The notes below the pieces were generated by a model. The model saw only the letters and a list, made by a program, of their open reading frames with translations. It was not told the DNA's origin and searched no databases. The position numbers were made by a program, and so were the translations under genes. A stretch of 64,000 nucleotides of DNA from Nocardia alba NBRC 108234 (lineage in GTDB: Bacteria; Actinomycetota; Actinomycetes; Mycobacteriales; Mycobacteriaceae), in NCBI RefSeq assembly GCF_001612665.1, contig NZ_BDAX01000015.1, positions 1 through 64,000 on the forward strand. The letters are read 5' to 3'. Positions 44,220 through 52,797 of this stretch are shown piece after piece. The first letter of the stretch is position 1. Each line of letters opens with the position of its first letter.

Positions 44220-45378
44220 GCCGCATCGGCAACCTGTCCCACCGCCAGTCGTTGCGCAGCACGAGACCGGCCAGGTCGAGCAGTTCGAGGCCGGTCTCGG
44301 CGCTGACCGTGGTCAGTGCCTGCCGGTCGTAGGGGCCCTGTTCCAGGTCGGTGGTCAGTCGTCGTTCGATCGCCGGGTCCACCCGGCGGGCTCGGAGCTG
44401 GGGTGTGCCGAGCGCGCTGCCGGTCCAGGCGAGCCACCCCCAGCCGTGCTCGTGCGCGAAGGCGCGGCCGAGTTCGCTCTGGATCCGGTTGTGATGGAAG
44501 GCTGTGCGGCCCAACGGGATCACGTCGATGAGCACGGTACGGCCGTCGGAGAGCTCGGCGGCGACAGCCGGATAGTGCACCCGGTCCTCGTCGCCGAAGC
44601 GGTAGGTGAGTGCGGTCGGTTCCTCCTGGAACGCCGCCACCGCCGGGTCGGCGTCGAGGGTGCGCAGCAGGCGGGCGACCAGGGCCGAGTCGTAGGCGAC
44701 GTCGCGACCTACCTTCGCCAAGTAGAACCGGCCGCGACCGTCGTCGTCACCGTCGGCCACGCGCGCCGACTCCGTCGGCAATCGGGCGGCGGACCCGGTC
44801 GACCATTCGACGTCGGCCGGCAGTGGCCGCAGATCGTCGGCGCCCTCTTCGGGCACCCGCAGCTTGGCCAGGATGCTGGCGGTCTTCTTCTGCCAGCCCA
44901 GGATTCGCTGCATCACGTAGCCGGCCACCCGCTTGGCGTCGCCCGGTTCGTGTCCGGCCAGCCGGAGCTTGAGGTAGGACCATTCCATGGCCACCAGGTC
45001 GGTATCGGTGGCGTAGGTCTCGGCCAGCAGCATGCGCACCAGGCGCAGGTCCCCTGTCCCGAGCGGGTAGCGGTGCGCGAACACCCGCGCCGACCGATGT
45101 CCCGAGCGTGCGGCTTCGCGCACGATCCGCCCGACCGCCTTGGCGTAGAGCTGGCGGACGCGGTCGCGGGCGAGGTCGTAGCGGGCGCCGATCCGGGTGA
45201 GGGTTTCCGGGCGCTGCCCTCCGATTCCGAGCCGCAACGCGACGATTCGCGCGTCGCGGGCAGCGCGTTCGGCATGCTCGGTGAGCAGTTCGCCGACCAG
45301 GTCGTCGAGTTCCTCTAGCTCGAACGAGACGTCGGCGGCGATATCGTGGCCCGGTGGCCTGACGATCTCGGCACTCAC
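44191..45378 (-). CDS. sigma-region-4-like HTH fused to a TnsA/PD-(D/E)XK-like domain
   Basis: 395 aa from a GTG. Residues about 50-90 contain GQRPETLTRIGARYDLARDR VRQL, the sigma-70 region 4 helix-turn-helix. A long helical linker follows. Residues about 265-330 (RVHYPAVAAELSDGRTVLID, then FHHNRIQSELGRAFAHEHGW) look like the nuclease fold of TnsA (hyP-D/E-dG-iEVKp), but the catalytic E/K pair reads IDVIP, so it is likely inactive. It may be a DNA-binding regulator. No core sigma region 2 is present, so it is not a functional sigma factor. Confidence 0.65.
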   Translation of the reverse strand: MSAEIVRPPGHDIAADVSFELEELDDLVGELLTEHAERAARDARIVALRLGIGGQRPETLTRIGARYDLARDRVRQLYAKAVGRIVREAARSGHRSARVFAHRYPLGTGDLRLVRMLLAETYATDTDLVAMEWSYLKLRLAGHEPGDAKRVAGYVMQRILGWQKKTASILAKLRVPEEGADDLRPLPADVEWSTGSAARLPTESARVADGDDDGRGRFYLAKVGRDVAYDSALVARLLRTLDADPAVAAFQEEPTALTYRFGDEDRVHYPAVAAELSDGRTVLIDVIPLGRTAFHHNRIQSELGRAFAHEHGWGWLAWTGSALGTPQLRARRVDPAIERRLTTDLEQGPYDRQALTTVSAETGLELLDLAGLVLRNDWRWDRLPMRLSAAPSRRP

Positions 45379-45430
45379 AGCGGCGACCTCCCTCGCTCGG
45401 TCGAGTCAGCGTAGCCGTCGGCCCCGACAA

Positions 45431-46504
45431 CTAGAGCGAGGTCAGATACTCGCTGTAGAACAGGCACAGCCCTGTCGCCGACGCGATCCCGGCCAGCACC
45501 CAGAACCGGATGATCACCGCGGTCTCGGGCCAGTTGTTGAGCTCGAAGTGGTGATGGAACGGCGCCATCCGGAACAGGCGGGTATGGGTCGTGCGAAACA
45601 CCACGATCTGCAGCACCACCGACATGATCTCGGCGACGAACAGCGCCCCGATCACCACGGCCAGCAGCTCGGTGCGGCTGGTGATCGACAGCCCGGCCAG
45701 CAGGCCGCCGAGGCCGAGCGAACCGGTATCGCCCATGAAGATCTTGGCGGGCGCGGCGTTCCACCACAGGAACCCGATACACGCCGCCGCGCCCGCGGCG
45801 CTGACCATCGCCAGGTCGAGCGGATCGCGCACGGTGTAGCAGCCGCGTCCCGGGGTGATCTCGCACGAGTTGTCGTACTGCCACAGCGTGATCACCACGT
45901 ACGCGCCGAGGGTGAGGCTCATCGAACCCGCTGCCAGCCCGTCGAGACCGTCGGTGATGTTCACCGCGTTCGACCACGCGACCACCAGCAGCACGATGAA
46001 CGCGACGAAGAACAGCGACGCGAAGGTGATGGTGCTGATATCGCGAACGAAAGACAGGTTGCGACCGGCGGGCGTGAGCCCGGTGGCGCCGGGGAACCGC
46101 AGCACCAGCACGGCGAACACCACCGCCGCACCGATCTGCCCGAGGTATTTGCCTGCTGCGGTCAACCCGAGATTGCGGTGTTTGCGCAGTTTGATGGAGT
46201 CATCGAGAAAGCCGACCACCCCCAGCGCCGAGGCCAGCAGCAGAATTAGTACTCCTGACGCGCTCGGTCCGGGCGCGTCCCACAGCAACCCGATCAGATG
46301 CGACCCGAGATACCCGGCCCACACCCCCGCCCCGATCGCCAACCCACCCATCGTCGGCGTTCCGCGTTTGGCCTGATGACTGGCGGGCCCGTCGATCCGG
46401 ATCTCCTGCCCGAACCCCCGGCGCGCGAAAACCCGGATCAACCCCGGCGTGAGCGTGATGGTGACGGCAAGCGCGATCCCCGCCGATAACAGGATCTGCC
46501 TCAC
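45431..46504 (-). CDS. mraY: phospho-N-acetylmuramoyl-pentapeptide-transferase (MraY)
   Basis: 357 aa from a GTG, ten membrane helices. All family signatures are intact: HQAKRGTPTMGGL, GFLDDSIK, SNAVNITDGLDGLAAG, MGDTGSLGLGG and PFHHHFELNNWPE. It forms lipid I from UDP-MurNAc-pentapeptide and undecaprenyl phosphate at the inner face of the membrane. None of its usual division-cluster partners (murE, murF, murD, ftsW) is adjacent, so this is either a relocated or an extra copy. Confidence 0.93.
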   Translation of the reverse strand: MRQILLSAGIALAVTITLTPGLIRVFARRGFGQEIRIDGPASHQAKRGTPTMGGLAIGAGVWAGYLGSHLIGLLWDAPGPSASGVLILLLASALGVVGFLDDSIKLRKHRNLGLTAAGKYLGQIGAAVVFAVLVLRFPGATGLTPAGRNLSFVRDISTITFASLFFVAFIVLLVVAWSNAVNITDGLDGLAAGSMSLTLGAYVVITLWQYDNSCEITPGRGCYTVRDPLDLAMVSAAGAAACIGFLWWNAAPAKIFMGDTGSLGLGGLLAGLSITSRTELLAVVIGALFVAEIMSVVLQIVVFRTTHTRLFRMAPFHHHFELNNWPETAVIIRFWVLAGIASATGLCLFYSEYLTSL

Positions 46505-46603
46505 GCGATCGCCCCTCCATGCCGCCGCACCGGACCCGCCCGGCGATGCCGTGTGCCGATACTAGGGGAGCTCACCGGGAAACCGTGCCGAGAGTGATCT
46601 GGG

Positions 46604-47626
46604 TTACATTCGAGGAGCCACGGCGGTGCGCAGGATGCCGGGGGGCGGCCGGAGTAGCGCGGCCCCGAGCTGCGCGAGGGGGAGTGGCTCGGCCACGACA
46701 TCGCGCCACGGATACCTGTTCACGGTGCGGTGGAGGAAGTCGACGGCTCGACCCAGGTGTCGCGGTTCGTAGTTGTGCACGCCGGTGATGGTCAGCCAGC
46801 GGCGGACCAGCCGCTCCGGGTCGACGGCCAGCGGCGGACCCGGGGTGACCGACCCCGCCAGCACGAGGACGCCGCCGATATCGAGTCGCCGCAGCGCTGT
46901 CTCGATGGCGTTCGCCGATCCGGTGAAGTCGATGGCGATATCCACCGGGTCGGTATCGGCGGCGACGGCGCCGAACCGGGGGGCCAAGGCCAGTCGCGCG
47001 GGATCGGTGTCGACCGCCTGCACCTCGGCGCCCGCGTCGCTACCCGCTGCCACCGCGGTGAGACCGAGCATGCCAGCTCCGACGACGAGCACGCGGCGCC
47101 CACGCAGGTCGCCCGCGGCCTCGATGGTCGCCATCACAGTCGCGGTGGCGCAGGCCGCGGGTGCGGCGACCGAATCCGGGAGGCCCGGCGGCACAACGGC
47201 GGTCGCGGTGCCGCGCGGCAGCACGATGTGTTCGGCATAGGCCCCCGACAGGGGCCAGTCGCCGTGGAAGGACTCGTGGCCGACCTTGCGTACCGCACCG
47301 CACTTGGCCGTGCGTCCCTGTCGGCAGCGCGCGCAGTCCCCACAGGCGACCGTGACCGACCAGACGACGCGTTGCCCGACGGCCACGGTCGCGCCGACGC
47401 CGACCGCGACCACATCGCCGACCGCTTCGTGGCCGAGGATCGACGGACACGCGCCCGGCCTGCGGCCGGTGACAGTGTGTAGGTCGCTGCCGCAGACCGT
47501 CGCCAGTCGCACGCGCACCAGGGTTTCGCCGTCGGCGAGATCGGGGATCTCGACCCGGCGCAGATCGACGTCTGTGCCGCCGGTCCAGATCGCGGCGGTG
47601 GTCAGACGAGACGAGACCGGATCCAT
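46604..47626 (-). CDS. zinc-dependent alcohol dehydrogenase, phosphonate-operon type
   Basis: 340 aa from ATG at 47626. Catalytic zinc ligands are Cys in VCGSDLH and the downstream GHEAVG; the structural zinc site is CGDCARCRQGRTAKC. NAD(P) binding is VLVVGAGMLGLTAV. It resembles the alcohol dehydrogenase found beside phosphonate transport or catabolism genes (TIGR03366-type). It overlaps the phnE end by 25 bp, so it is the last gene of the phnDCE operon. It likely oxidises a hydroxyphosphonate-derived alcohol; substrate unproven. Confidence 0.87.
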   Translation of the reverse strand: MDPVSSRLTTAAIWTGGTDVDLRRVEIPDLADGETLVRVRLATVCGSDLHTVTGRRPGACPSILGHEAVGDVVAVGVGATVAVGQRVVWSVTVACGDCARCRQGRTAKCGAVRKVGHESFHGDWPLSGAYAEHIVLPRGTATAVVPPGLPDSVAAPAACATATVMATIEAAGDLRGRRVLVVGAGMLGLTAVAAGSDAGAEVQAVDTDPARLALAPRFGAVAADTDPVDIAIDFTGSANAIETALRRLDIGGVLVLAGSVTPGPPLAVDPERLVRRWLTITGVHNYEPRHLGRAVDFLHRTVNRYPWRDVVAEPLPLAQLGAALLRPPPGILRTAVAPRM

Positions 47627-49164
47627 CCGGACAACCTTTCGATGGCGTAGACGATCACGAAGATGACGATCACGATGGCGCCCGCGACCTCGAAGTCGAT
47701 CGTGCGGATGGATTCGAACAGCAGGAATCCGATGCCGCCCGCGCCGACGATGCCCAGGATCGTGGAGGTGCGCACATTGACGTCGAGCAGATACAGACCG
47801 GCGCCGACGATCGAGGGAATCGACTGCGGGAGCACCGCGGCGAACAGCGTCTGCCACCACCCTCCGCCGATCGAGCGCACCGCTTCCATCGGGCCCGGCT
47901 CGATTTCCTCGATGGCGTCGGCGACCAGTTTGGCGAGGAATCCGACGGAGCCGATGGCCAGCGCGCAGGCACCGGCCACCGGCCCGAGCCCCAGCGCGGC
48001 GACGAAGATCACGGCCAGAATGAGTTCGGGCACGGCGCGCACCAGCAGGATCCAGGCCCGCGCGATCCAGTACATCGCGGCGTTCGGCGTCACATTGCGC
48101 GCGGCGAGAATGCCGACGGGCAGCGAGAACACGCTGCCGATCGCCGTGGCGACGACACCGATCGCGACGGTTTGGGCGGCGGCTTCGAACAGGTCGGCAC
48201 CCAGCGTTTCGAAGTCGGGCGGAACCATGCGCGCGAACACCTCGATCGACGGCCCGATCCAGGTGACCAGTGACAGCGGGTCCAGCTCGAGGACCACGAA
48301 CGCGGCGAGCACGGTGCCGAGCAGCAAGCCACTGAAGCCGAAGCGCACGACTCGGTCGCGACGTGGGCCGCTGTGCGAAGCGTCGAGCAGCATGCGCCGG
48401 ATCGCGATCGACAGCAGTTCCATCGCGGTGATGGCGACCAGGATCACCCCGACGATGCCGAGCGCCCGTGGATAGACCAGCCCGCGCAGCGCGTCCTGCA
48501 ACGCGAACCCGATGCCGCCCGCGCCGACGAATCCCAGCACCACCGACATCCGCAGATTGATGTCGATCCGATAGACGAAGGTGCCGATCCACGACGGAAC
48601 AACCTGGGGAACAACAGCATTGAGCATTTCCCTGAAGTATCCGACGCCGGTGCTCCGCACGGCCTCGCGCGGCCCTACGTCGGTCTGCTCGATCGCGTCG
48701 GCGAACAGTTTGGCGAGCATGCCGATCGAGTGCAGCGCGAGGGCGAGGATGCCGGGCAGCACACCGATGCCCAACGCCCGGACGAACAGCACGGCGAACA
48801 GCAGGTCGGGCATCGCGCGGCAGAACGTGATGATCGCGCGGGCCACCGCCTGGACCGCCGGGTGCGGGCTCGTATTGCGCGCGGCGAGAAACGCCAGCGG
48901 AACCGAGGCGATGGCGGCGAGCACCGTACCGAGCACGGCCATCAGCAGGGTCTGCACGGCCAGGTCGACGATCCGCCCCGGATTGTCGAGTCGCGGCGGC
49001 AGCATCCTGTCCAGCAGCGCCACCACGTCGTCGGCCCCGTCGATCAGGGCGGCCGGCGCGAAGTCGATCGACCAGGCCGACAGCAGCGTCGCGGCGAGAA
49101 AGCCCACCGCGACCAAGCGCAGGATGAGCGGACGTGTCGCTGGTTTGTCGAGCGTGGTGGTCAT
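47602..49164 (-). CDS. phnE: phosphonate ABC transporter permease, two PhnE domains fused
   Basis: 520 aa from ATG at 49164. Two homologous halves each carry the ABC permease EAA-like loop: ADAIEQTDVGPREAVRSTGV near residue 155 and ADAIEEIEPGPMEAVRSIGG near residue 425. Each half ends with VGAGGIGF. About twelve membrane segments in total. It is a single-chain equivalent of a PhnE dimer, importing phosphonates with PhnC and PhnD. Its start codon overlaps phnC by 4 bp. Confidence 0.93.
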   Translation of the reverse strand: MTTTLDKPATRPLILRLVAVGFLAATLLSAWSIDFAPAALIDGADDVVALLDRMLPPRLDNPGRIVDLAVQTLLMAVLGTVLAAIASVPLAFLAARNTSPHPAVQAVARAIITFCRAMPDLLFAVLFVRALGIGVLPGILALALHSIGMLAKLFADAIEQTDVGPREAVRSTGVGYFREMLNAVVPQVVPSWIGTFVYRIDINLRMSVVLGFVGAGGIGFALQDALRGLVYPRALGIVGVILVAITAMELLSIAIRRMLLDASHSGPRRDRVVRFGFSGLLLGTVLAAFVVLELDPLSLVTWIGPSIEVFARMVPPDFETLGADLFEAAAQTVAIGVVATAIGSVFSLPVGILAARNVTPNAAMYWIARAWILLVRAVPELILAVIFVAALGLGPVAGACALAIGSVGFLAKLVADAIEEIEPGPMEAVRSIGGGWWQTLFAAVLPQSIPSIVGAGLYLLDVNVRTSTILGIVGAGGIGFLLFESIRTIDFEVAGAIVIVIFVIVYAIERLSGWIRSRLV

Positions 49165-49973
49165 GACGGTTCGGGCATGGACAGAACCGTCGGGTCGACG
49201 CGCTGGTAGACGCTCATCACGTCGTCGCGGGTCATCCCGACCGCGGGCCGGTCGAGCACTTTCCGTCCGTTGCGCAGGCCCACGATGCGGTGCGCCCAGC
49301 CGAGCGCGAGGTCCACCTGGTGCAGCGTGCACACCACCGTCAGTTTCTCCTCGATGCACACCCTGAACAGCAGATCCATGACGATGGCGGCATTCTCGGG
49401 GTCCAGCGACGCGACGGGTTCGTCGGCGAGCACCAATCCGGGTTTCTGCATCAGCGTGCGCGCGATGGCGACGCGCTGTTGCTGTCCGCCCGACAGCGTG
49501 TCGGCCCGCCGATCGGCGAAATCGGCGAGTCCGACCCGATCCAGGTGACCGAGTGCTTCGGCGCGCATGCGCGCCGGATAGGTCAGCGCGCCGTAGCGCG
49601 GCAGGCGCAGGTGCGCCAGGCCGCCGATCAACACGTTCTCCAGGCAGCTCAGCCGGCCGACGAGATTGAAGTCCTGGAACACGAAGCCGACGTTGCGGCG
49701 CAGTGCCCGCAGTTGGGCCCCCGTTGCCCGGTCGACGCGCGTCCCGCCGACTTCCACGGTCCCCGAACTCACCGGCTGCAGGCCGTTGAAGCAACGCAGC
49801 AGGGTGGATTTGCCGGACCCGGACAGGCCGAGCAGGACGAGCAATTCGCTGCGGCGCACGTCGAGCGAGACGTCATCGAGCGCCAGCGTGCTCCCGAATC
49901 GTTTGGTGACATTGCTCGCGGTGATGACGAGATCGTCGCCCGCGACGACCCGTTCGGGTTCGGCGGTGGTCAC
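49161..49973 (-). CDS. phnC: phosphonate ABC transporter ATP-binding protein
   Basis: 270 aa from a GTG 5 bp after the phnD stop. Walker A GLSGSGKST, Q-loop FVFQDFN, signature LSGGQQQR, Walker B LVLADEPVASLD, H-loop LHQ. It energises phosphonate uptake. Closely spaced between phnD and phnE. Confidence 0.95.
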   Translation of the reverse strand: MTTAEPERVVAGDDLVITASNVTKRFGSTLALDDVSLDVRRSELLVLLGLSGSGKSTLLRCFNGLQPVSSGTVEVGGTRVDRATGAQLRALRRNVGFVFQDFNLVGRLSCLENVLIGGLAHLRLPRYGALTYPARMRAEALGHLDRVGLADFADRRADTLSGGQQQRVAIARTLMQKPGLVLADEPVASLDPENAAIVMDLLFRVCIEEKLTVVCTLHQVDLALGWAHRIVGLRNGRKVLDRPAVGMTRDDVMSVYQRVDPTVLSMPEPS

Positions 49974-49978
49974 AGCTG

Positions 49979-50950
49979 TCAGCCCTTGCACTTCTCGGAG
50001 CCCGTGACCGCGCATACCTTGCGGACTCCGGCGAAGTCGGCGTCGGTGACGGGGACGAAGCCCCAGGCCCGCTCGTCGGTGATCCGGCAGGCGTCGCCGG
50101 TGCAATACCCCGCGCTCTGCAGGCTCTCGACGTTCACCTGCTCGACGAACAGCGCTTTCAGCTTGTCGACGGCAGTGGTGCCGAGCGAGTTGGCGGCGGC
50201 GAACACCGACCCGGCGATCATCTCCGACTTCCACACCGTCTTGAGCTCGCCTGCCTTCAGATCGCCCTTGTCGATCATGGTCTTGTCCACCATGGTGTCG
50301 AAGGCGAAGCCCGCGTCGCAGTCACCATGGGCGACGGCCAGTGCCGAGGAATCGTGTCCGCCGGCGTAGATCGGCGACATCCCGGCCGAGATGTCGGCCT
50401 CCTTCCCGGATTTGATGACCCCGGCCTCGATCAGCCCCGCGGTCGGGTAGAGGAATCCCGAGGTCGAACTGGGATCGACGAAACACACCTTCTTGCCGGC
50501 GAAGTCCTTCAATCCCGTGATCGCATTCGCGTCCGATCGCGCGATCCCGTAGGACTGGTACCCGGGCTTGGCGCCCTTGTTCTTGATGACCGCCCCCACC
50601 GGCGTGATGTCGGCGCCGTTGATGCCGGCCACGACATAGGCGAACGGGCCGAAGAACGCGAGGTCGACGTTGCCCGCGATCATCCCCTCCACCACGCCGG
50701 CGTAGTCGGAAGCCTGAACGAACTCGATCTTCGAGCCGGTCTCCTTCTCCAGCGCCTTGATCAGCGGCGCGTAGCTGGCTTTCAGATCGGTGGAGTTCTC
50801 CGCCGGGATGGCCGCCAACGTCAGGGTCTCGGGAAATCCCTGCGCGTTCACCGCCTCGGAATCGGAGCCCGAACAGCCGGACAGGGCGAGTGAGAGTGTC
50901 GCGATGAACGCCGCGGCGATCATGGCGGTGCGGCGCAGGTGAATCTTCAT
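49979..50950 (-). CDS. phnD: phosphonate-binding lipoprotein PhnD
   Basis: 323 aa. Signal peptide with lipobox LSGC (residue 25 Cys), then the periplasmic-type binding domain of the PhnD family: AAIPAENSTDLKASYAPLIK, VDLAFFGPFAYV and the ligand region DPSSTSGFLYPTAGL with YAGGHDSSALAV. It captures phosphonate (or a related phosphorus compound) outside the membrane. It is the first gene of the operon; a GntR operator overlaps its promoter region. Confidence 0.95.
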   Translation of the reverse strand: MKIHLRRTAMIAAAFIATLSLALSGCSGSDSEAVNAQGFPETLTLAAIPAENSTDLKASYAPLIKALEKETGSKIEFVQASDYAGVVEGMIAGNVDLAFFGPFAYVVAGINGADITPVGAVIKNKGAKPGYQSYGIARSDANAITGLKDFAGKKVCFVDPSSTSGFLYPTAGLIEAGVIKSGKEADISAGMSPIYAGGHDSSALAVAHGDCDAGFAFDTMVDKTMIDKGDLKAGELKTVWKSEMIAGSVFAAANSLGTTAVDKLKALFVEQVNVESLQSAGYCTGDACRITDERAWGFVPVTDADFAGVRKVCAVTGSEKCKG

Positions 50951-50968
50951 GCCGATGACGGTGAGGCT

Positions 50969-50980
50969 TGGTCTATACCA
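50969..50980. promoter_or_regulatory. GntR/PhnF-type operator, phnD-proximal
   Basis: TGGTCTATACCA, near-palindromic (16-bp CTTGGTCTATACCAAG, 14 of 16 symmetric), 19 bp upstream of the phnD start codon. The HutC/PhnF branch of GntR regulators binds TGGTNTANACCA-like sites. Confidence 0.8.
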
Positions 50981-51027
50981 AGAAGTGCATGCCGAGGAAT
51001 CGGCAGATGAACAGCAATCGACTTTCT

Positions 51028-51039
51028 TGGTCTAGACCA
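51028..51039. promoter_or_regulatory. GntR/PhnF-type operator, gntR-proximal
   Basis: TGGTCTAGACCA, a perfect 12-bp palindrome, 21 bp upstream of the regulator start codon. Together with the first site 59 bp away it gives symmetric control of the divergent phn operon and the regulator itself. Confidence 0.82.
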
Positions 51040-51059
51040 CAATTTGATACGCTCGGACA

Positions 51060-51791
51060 ATGACAGCGCCCGTTGAACCCCGAGTGCTCAAACACCAGGT
51101 TGTCCGCGCACAGCTGGACAGAATGCTGGATAACATGCAGGTGGGAGATCCTTTTCCCGCCGAACGTGAGATCGCGGAAACCTACGACGTCGCGCGGGAA
51201 ACGGTGCGCCAAGCACTGCGCGAGCTCTTGCTGGCGGGGCGGGTCGAGCGCCGCGGCCGCACCACCGTCGTCGCGCGGCCCAAGATCCAGCAGCCCCTCG
51301 CGATGGGTTCCTACACCGAAGCCGTCAAGTCCCAAGGTCTGAGCGCGGGCCGCATCCTGGTCGGCTGGACCGACCAGGTCGCCGACGAACCGCTGGCTGC
51401 CACACTGTCGGTGGCGGTGGGTGCGCCGATCATCCAGCTCGAGCGGGTACTGACCACTGATGGCGTGCGGGTCGGCCTGGAGACCACCAGACTCCCCGCC
51501 GACCGCTACCCCGGTCTGGCCCGGACCTTCGACTACCGCGACTCGCTGTACGCCGAAATCCGCAGCCGCGGAATAGCCTTCGAGCGCACCGTCGACTCGA
51601 TCGAGACCGCGCTGCCGGATGCCCGCGAATCAGCCCTGCTGACCGTGGACACCCGGACCCCCATGTTCCTGTTGAACCGCGTCTCCTACGACCAGAACGG
51701 CATCCCGATCGAACAACGTCGCTCGCTGTACCGCGGCGACCGAATGACCTTCACGGCGATCATGCACGCCGACCAGCATCCGTCGATGTGA
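51060..51791 (+). CDS. GntR-family (HutC/PhnF-like) regulator
   Basis: 243 aa. N-terminal winged HTH with PFPAEREIAETYDVARETVRQALRELLLAGRV; C-terminal UTRA effector domain (from about residue 85; VGAPIIQLERVLTTDG, YRGDRMTFTAIM). By analogy with PhnF it represses phosphonate uptake genes, released by a phosphorus-related ligand. Divergent from phnD. Confidence 0.92.
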   Translation: MTAPVEPRVLKHQVVRAQLDRMLDNMQVGDPFPAEREIAETYDVARETVRQALRELLLAGRVERRGRTTVVARPKIQQPLAMGSYTEAVKSQGLSAGRILVGWTDQVADEPLAATLSVAVGAPIIQLERVLTTDGVRVGLETTRLPADRYPGLARTFDYRDSLYAEIRSRGIAFERTVDSIETALPDARESALLTVDTRTPMFLLNRVSYDQNGIPIEQRRSLYRGDRMTFTAIMHADQHPSM

Positions 51792-51805
51792 CCGCAACGC
51801 AAACA

Positions 51806-51835
51806 AGTCAGGCCCCCTCGAAAGGGGGCCTGACT
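51806..51835. terminator. bidirectional terminator between gntR and the tRNA cluster
   Basis: Perfect 13-bp stem AGTCAGGCCCCCT / AGGGGGCCTGACT with loop CGAA. It can stop transcription of the regulator from the left and of the tRNA operon from the right. Confidence 0.85.
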
Positions 51836-51843
51836 CGGTACGG

Positions 51844-51918
51844 TGGTGCGCGATACTGGGATTGAACCAGTGACCTCTTCCGTGTCAGGGAAGCGCTCTC
51901 CCGCTGAGCTAATCGCGC
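51844..51918 (-). tRNA. tRNA-Val (GAC)
   Basis: Cloverleaf complete: acceptor GCGCGAT/ATCGCGC, anticodon loop CTGACAC in stem CTTCC/GGAAG, T loop TTCAATC, discriminator A, and an encoded CCA at 51844-51846. It is the last of three tRNAs on this strand. Confidence 0.96.
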
Positions 51919-51919
51919 G

Positions 51920-51990
51920 AGGTGGAGACGGGAATCGAACCCGTGTGCACGGCTTTGCAGGCCGTTGCCTCACCACTCGGCCACTCCACC
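51920..51990 (-). tRNA. tRNA-Cys (GCA)
   Basis: Acceptor GGTGGAG/CTCCACC, anticodon loop CTGCAAA in stem ACGGC/GCCGT, T arm CGGGTTCGATTCCCG, discriminator U as expected for Cys. No CCA encoded. Confidence 0.96.
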
Positions 51991-52030
51991 GTACAAAGGA
52001 GGATGGGGCTGTTGCCTTACCTACCTCTCG

Positions 52031-52102
52031 AGCGGATGACGAGATTCGAACTCGCGACCCTCACCTTGGCAAGGTGATGCGCTACCACTGCGCCACATCC
52101 GC
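52031..52102 (-). tRNA. tRNA-Gly (GCC)
   Basis: Acceptor GCGGATG/CATCCGC, anticodon loop TTGCCAA in stem CACCT/AGGTG (ATCACC...GGTGAG), T arm GCGAGTTCGAATCTCGT, discriminator U. First gene of the Gly-Cys-Val tRNA operon. Confidence 0.96.
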
Positions 52103-52516
52103 ATTTACTTCACACTTAGGGGAGCGGCTCGGCCTGGCGGCTTTGCTGCTCTCTGCGGTGCGAGGAGAACATTAGCCGACGTTCGACGCAGACTACAAAT
52201 CGCCTGGTAGACCGGCACGAATACGAATTACACGCATGTCGTCCACGCCCGCCCAGCCCGAGCCGCGCCCGACCACTCCATCGTTCTTCCATCATGGGAC
52301 ATAGATATGCGCATCTATCTGATTCATTGACCGGAAATCGGTACGAACTATCGATCACCGGCTCGAGCACACACACGCGCAAGCGCGGGCGCCGAACCAG
52401 GCGGCCCCAGCCTCGCCGAATACCTGCTTCACAAGGCGATTTGGTGTCATCCGGGCCCTCCGTGCTAATGTTCCATCTCGTTCGAGCGGCTCGAAAACCC
52501 GCCCGACGCAGTGTTC
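52103..52516. other. intergenic region between oppositely oriented tRNA genes
   Basis: About 410 bp with no frame of coding character. It must hold the promoters of both the minus-strand tRNA operon and the plus-strand tRNA-Val; I cannot point to definite hexamers. Confidence 0.4.
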
Positions 52517-52588
52517 GGTCCCATAGCTCAGCGGGAGAGCGTCCGCCTCACACGCGGAAGGTCGCTGGTTCGAAACCAGCTGGGACCA
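52517..52588 (+). tRNA. tRNA-Val (CAC)
   Basis: Acceptor GGTCCCA/TGGGACC, D arm AGCTCAGCGGGAGAGC, anticodon loop CTCACAC in stem TCCGC/GCGGA, T loop TTCGAAA, discriminator A. No CCA encoded. Gives a second Val isoacceptor close to tRNA-Val(GAC). Confidence 0.96.
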
Positions 52589-52592
52589 CCTC

Positions 52593-52635
52593 AAAAGTGC
52601 AGGTCACAGCCATATTGGCGACGGCCTGCACTTTT
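52593..52635 (+). terminator. terminator after tRNA-Val(CAC)
   Basis: 11-bp stem AAAAGTGCAGG / CCTGCACTTTT with a 21-nt loop, ending in a run of Ts. The rest up to 52797 has no supported gene. Confidence 0.75.
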
Positions 52636-52797
52636 TTGTGCAATATACGTGCAATAGCGTTCGTTGATAGAGGCCCGAGGCGGTGTCGAATCAGGTCGTG
52701 CGAGGCGCTGAACTGTTTCGCCAGTGAGTGATTCCAGTCACAATGACTCGCTCCGCTTTCGATGCCGGGCATCTGGGAGCGACGTAGGCCGGTCGTG

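Noticed and set aside
44191..45378. Functional sigma factor.
   Set aside because: Only region 4-like HTH is present; regions 2 and 3 needed for core binding and -10 recognition are absent.
52294..52731. A frame covering tRNA-Val(CAC) and its terminator.
   Set aside because: It runs through a clear tRNA gene and has no coding character.
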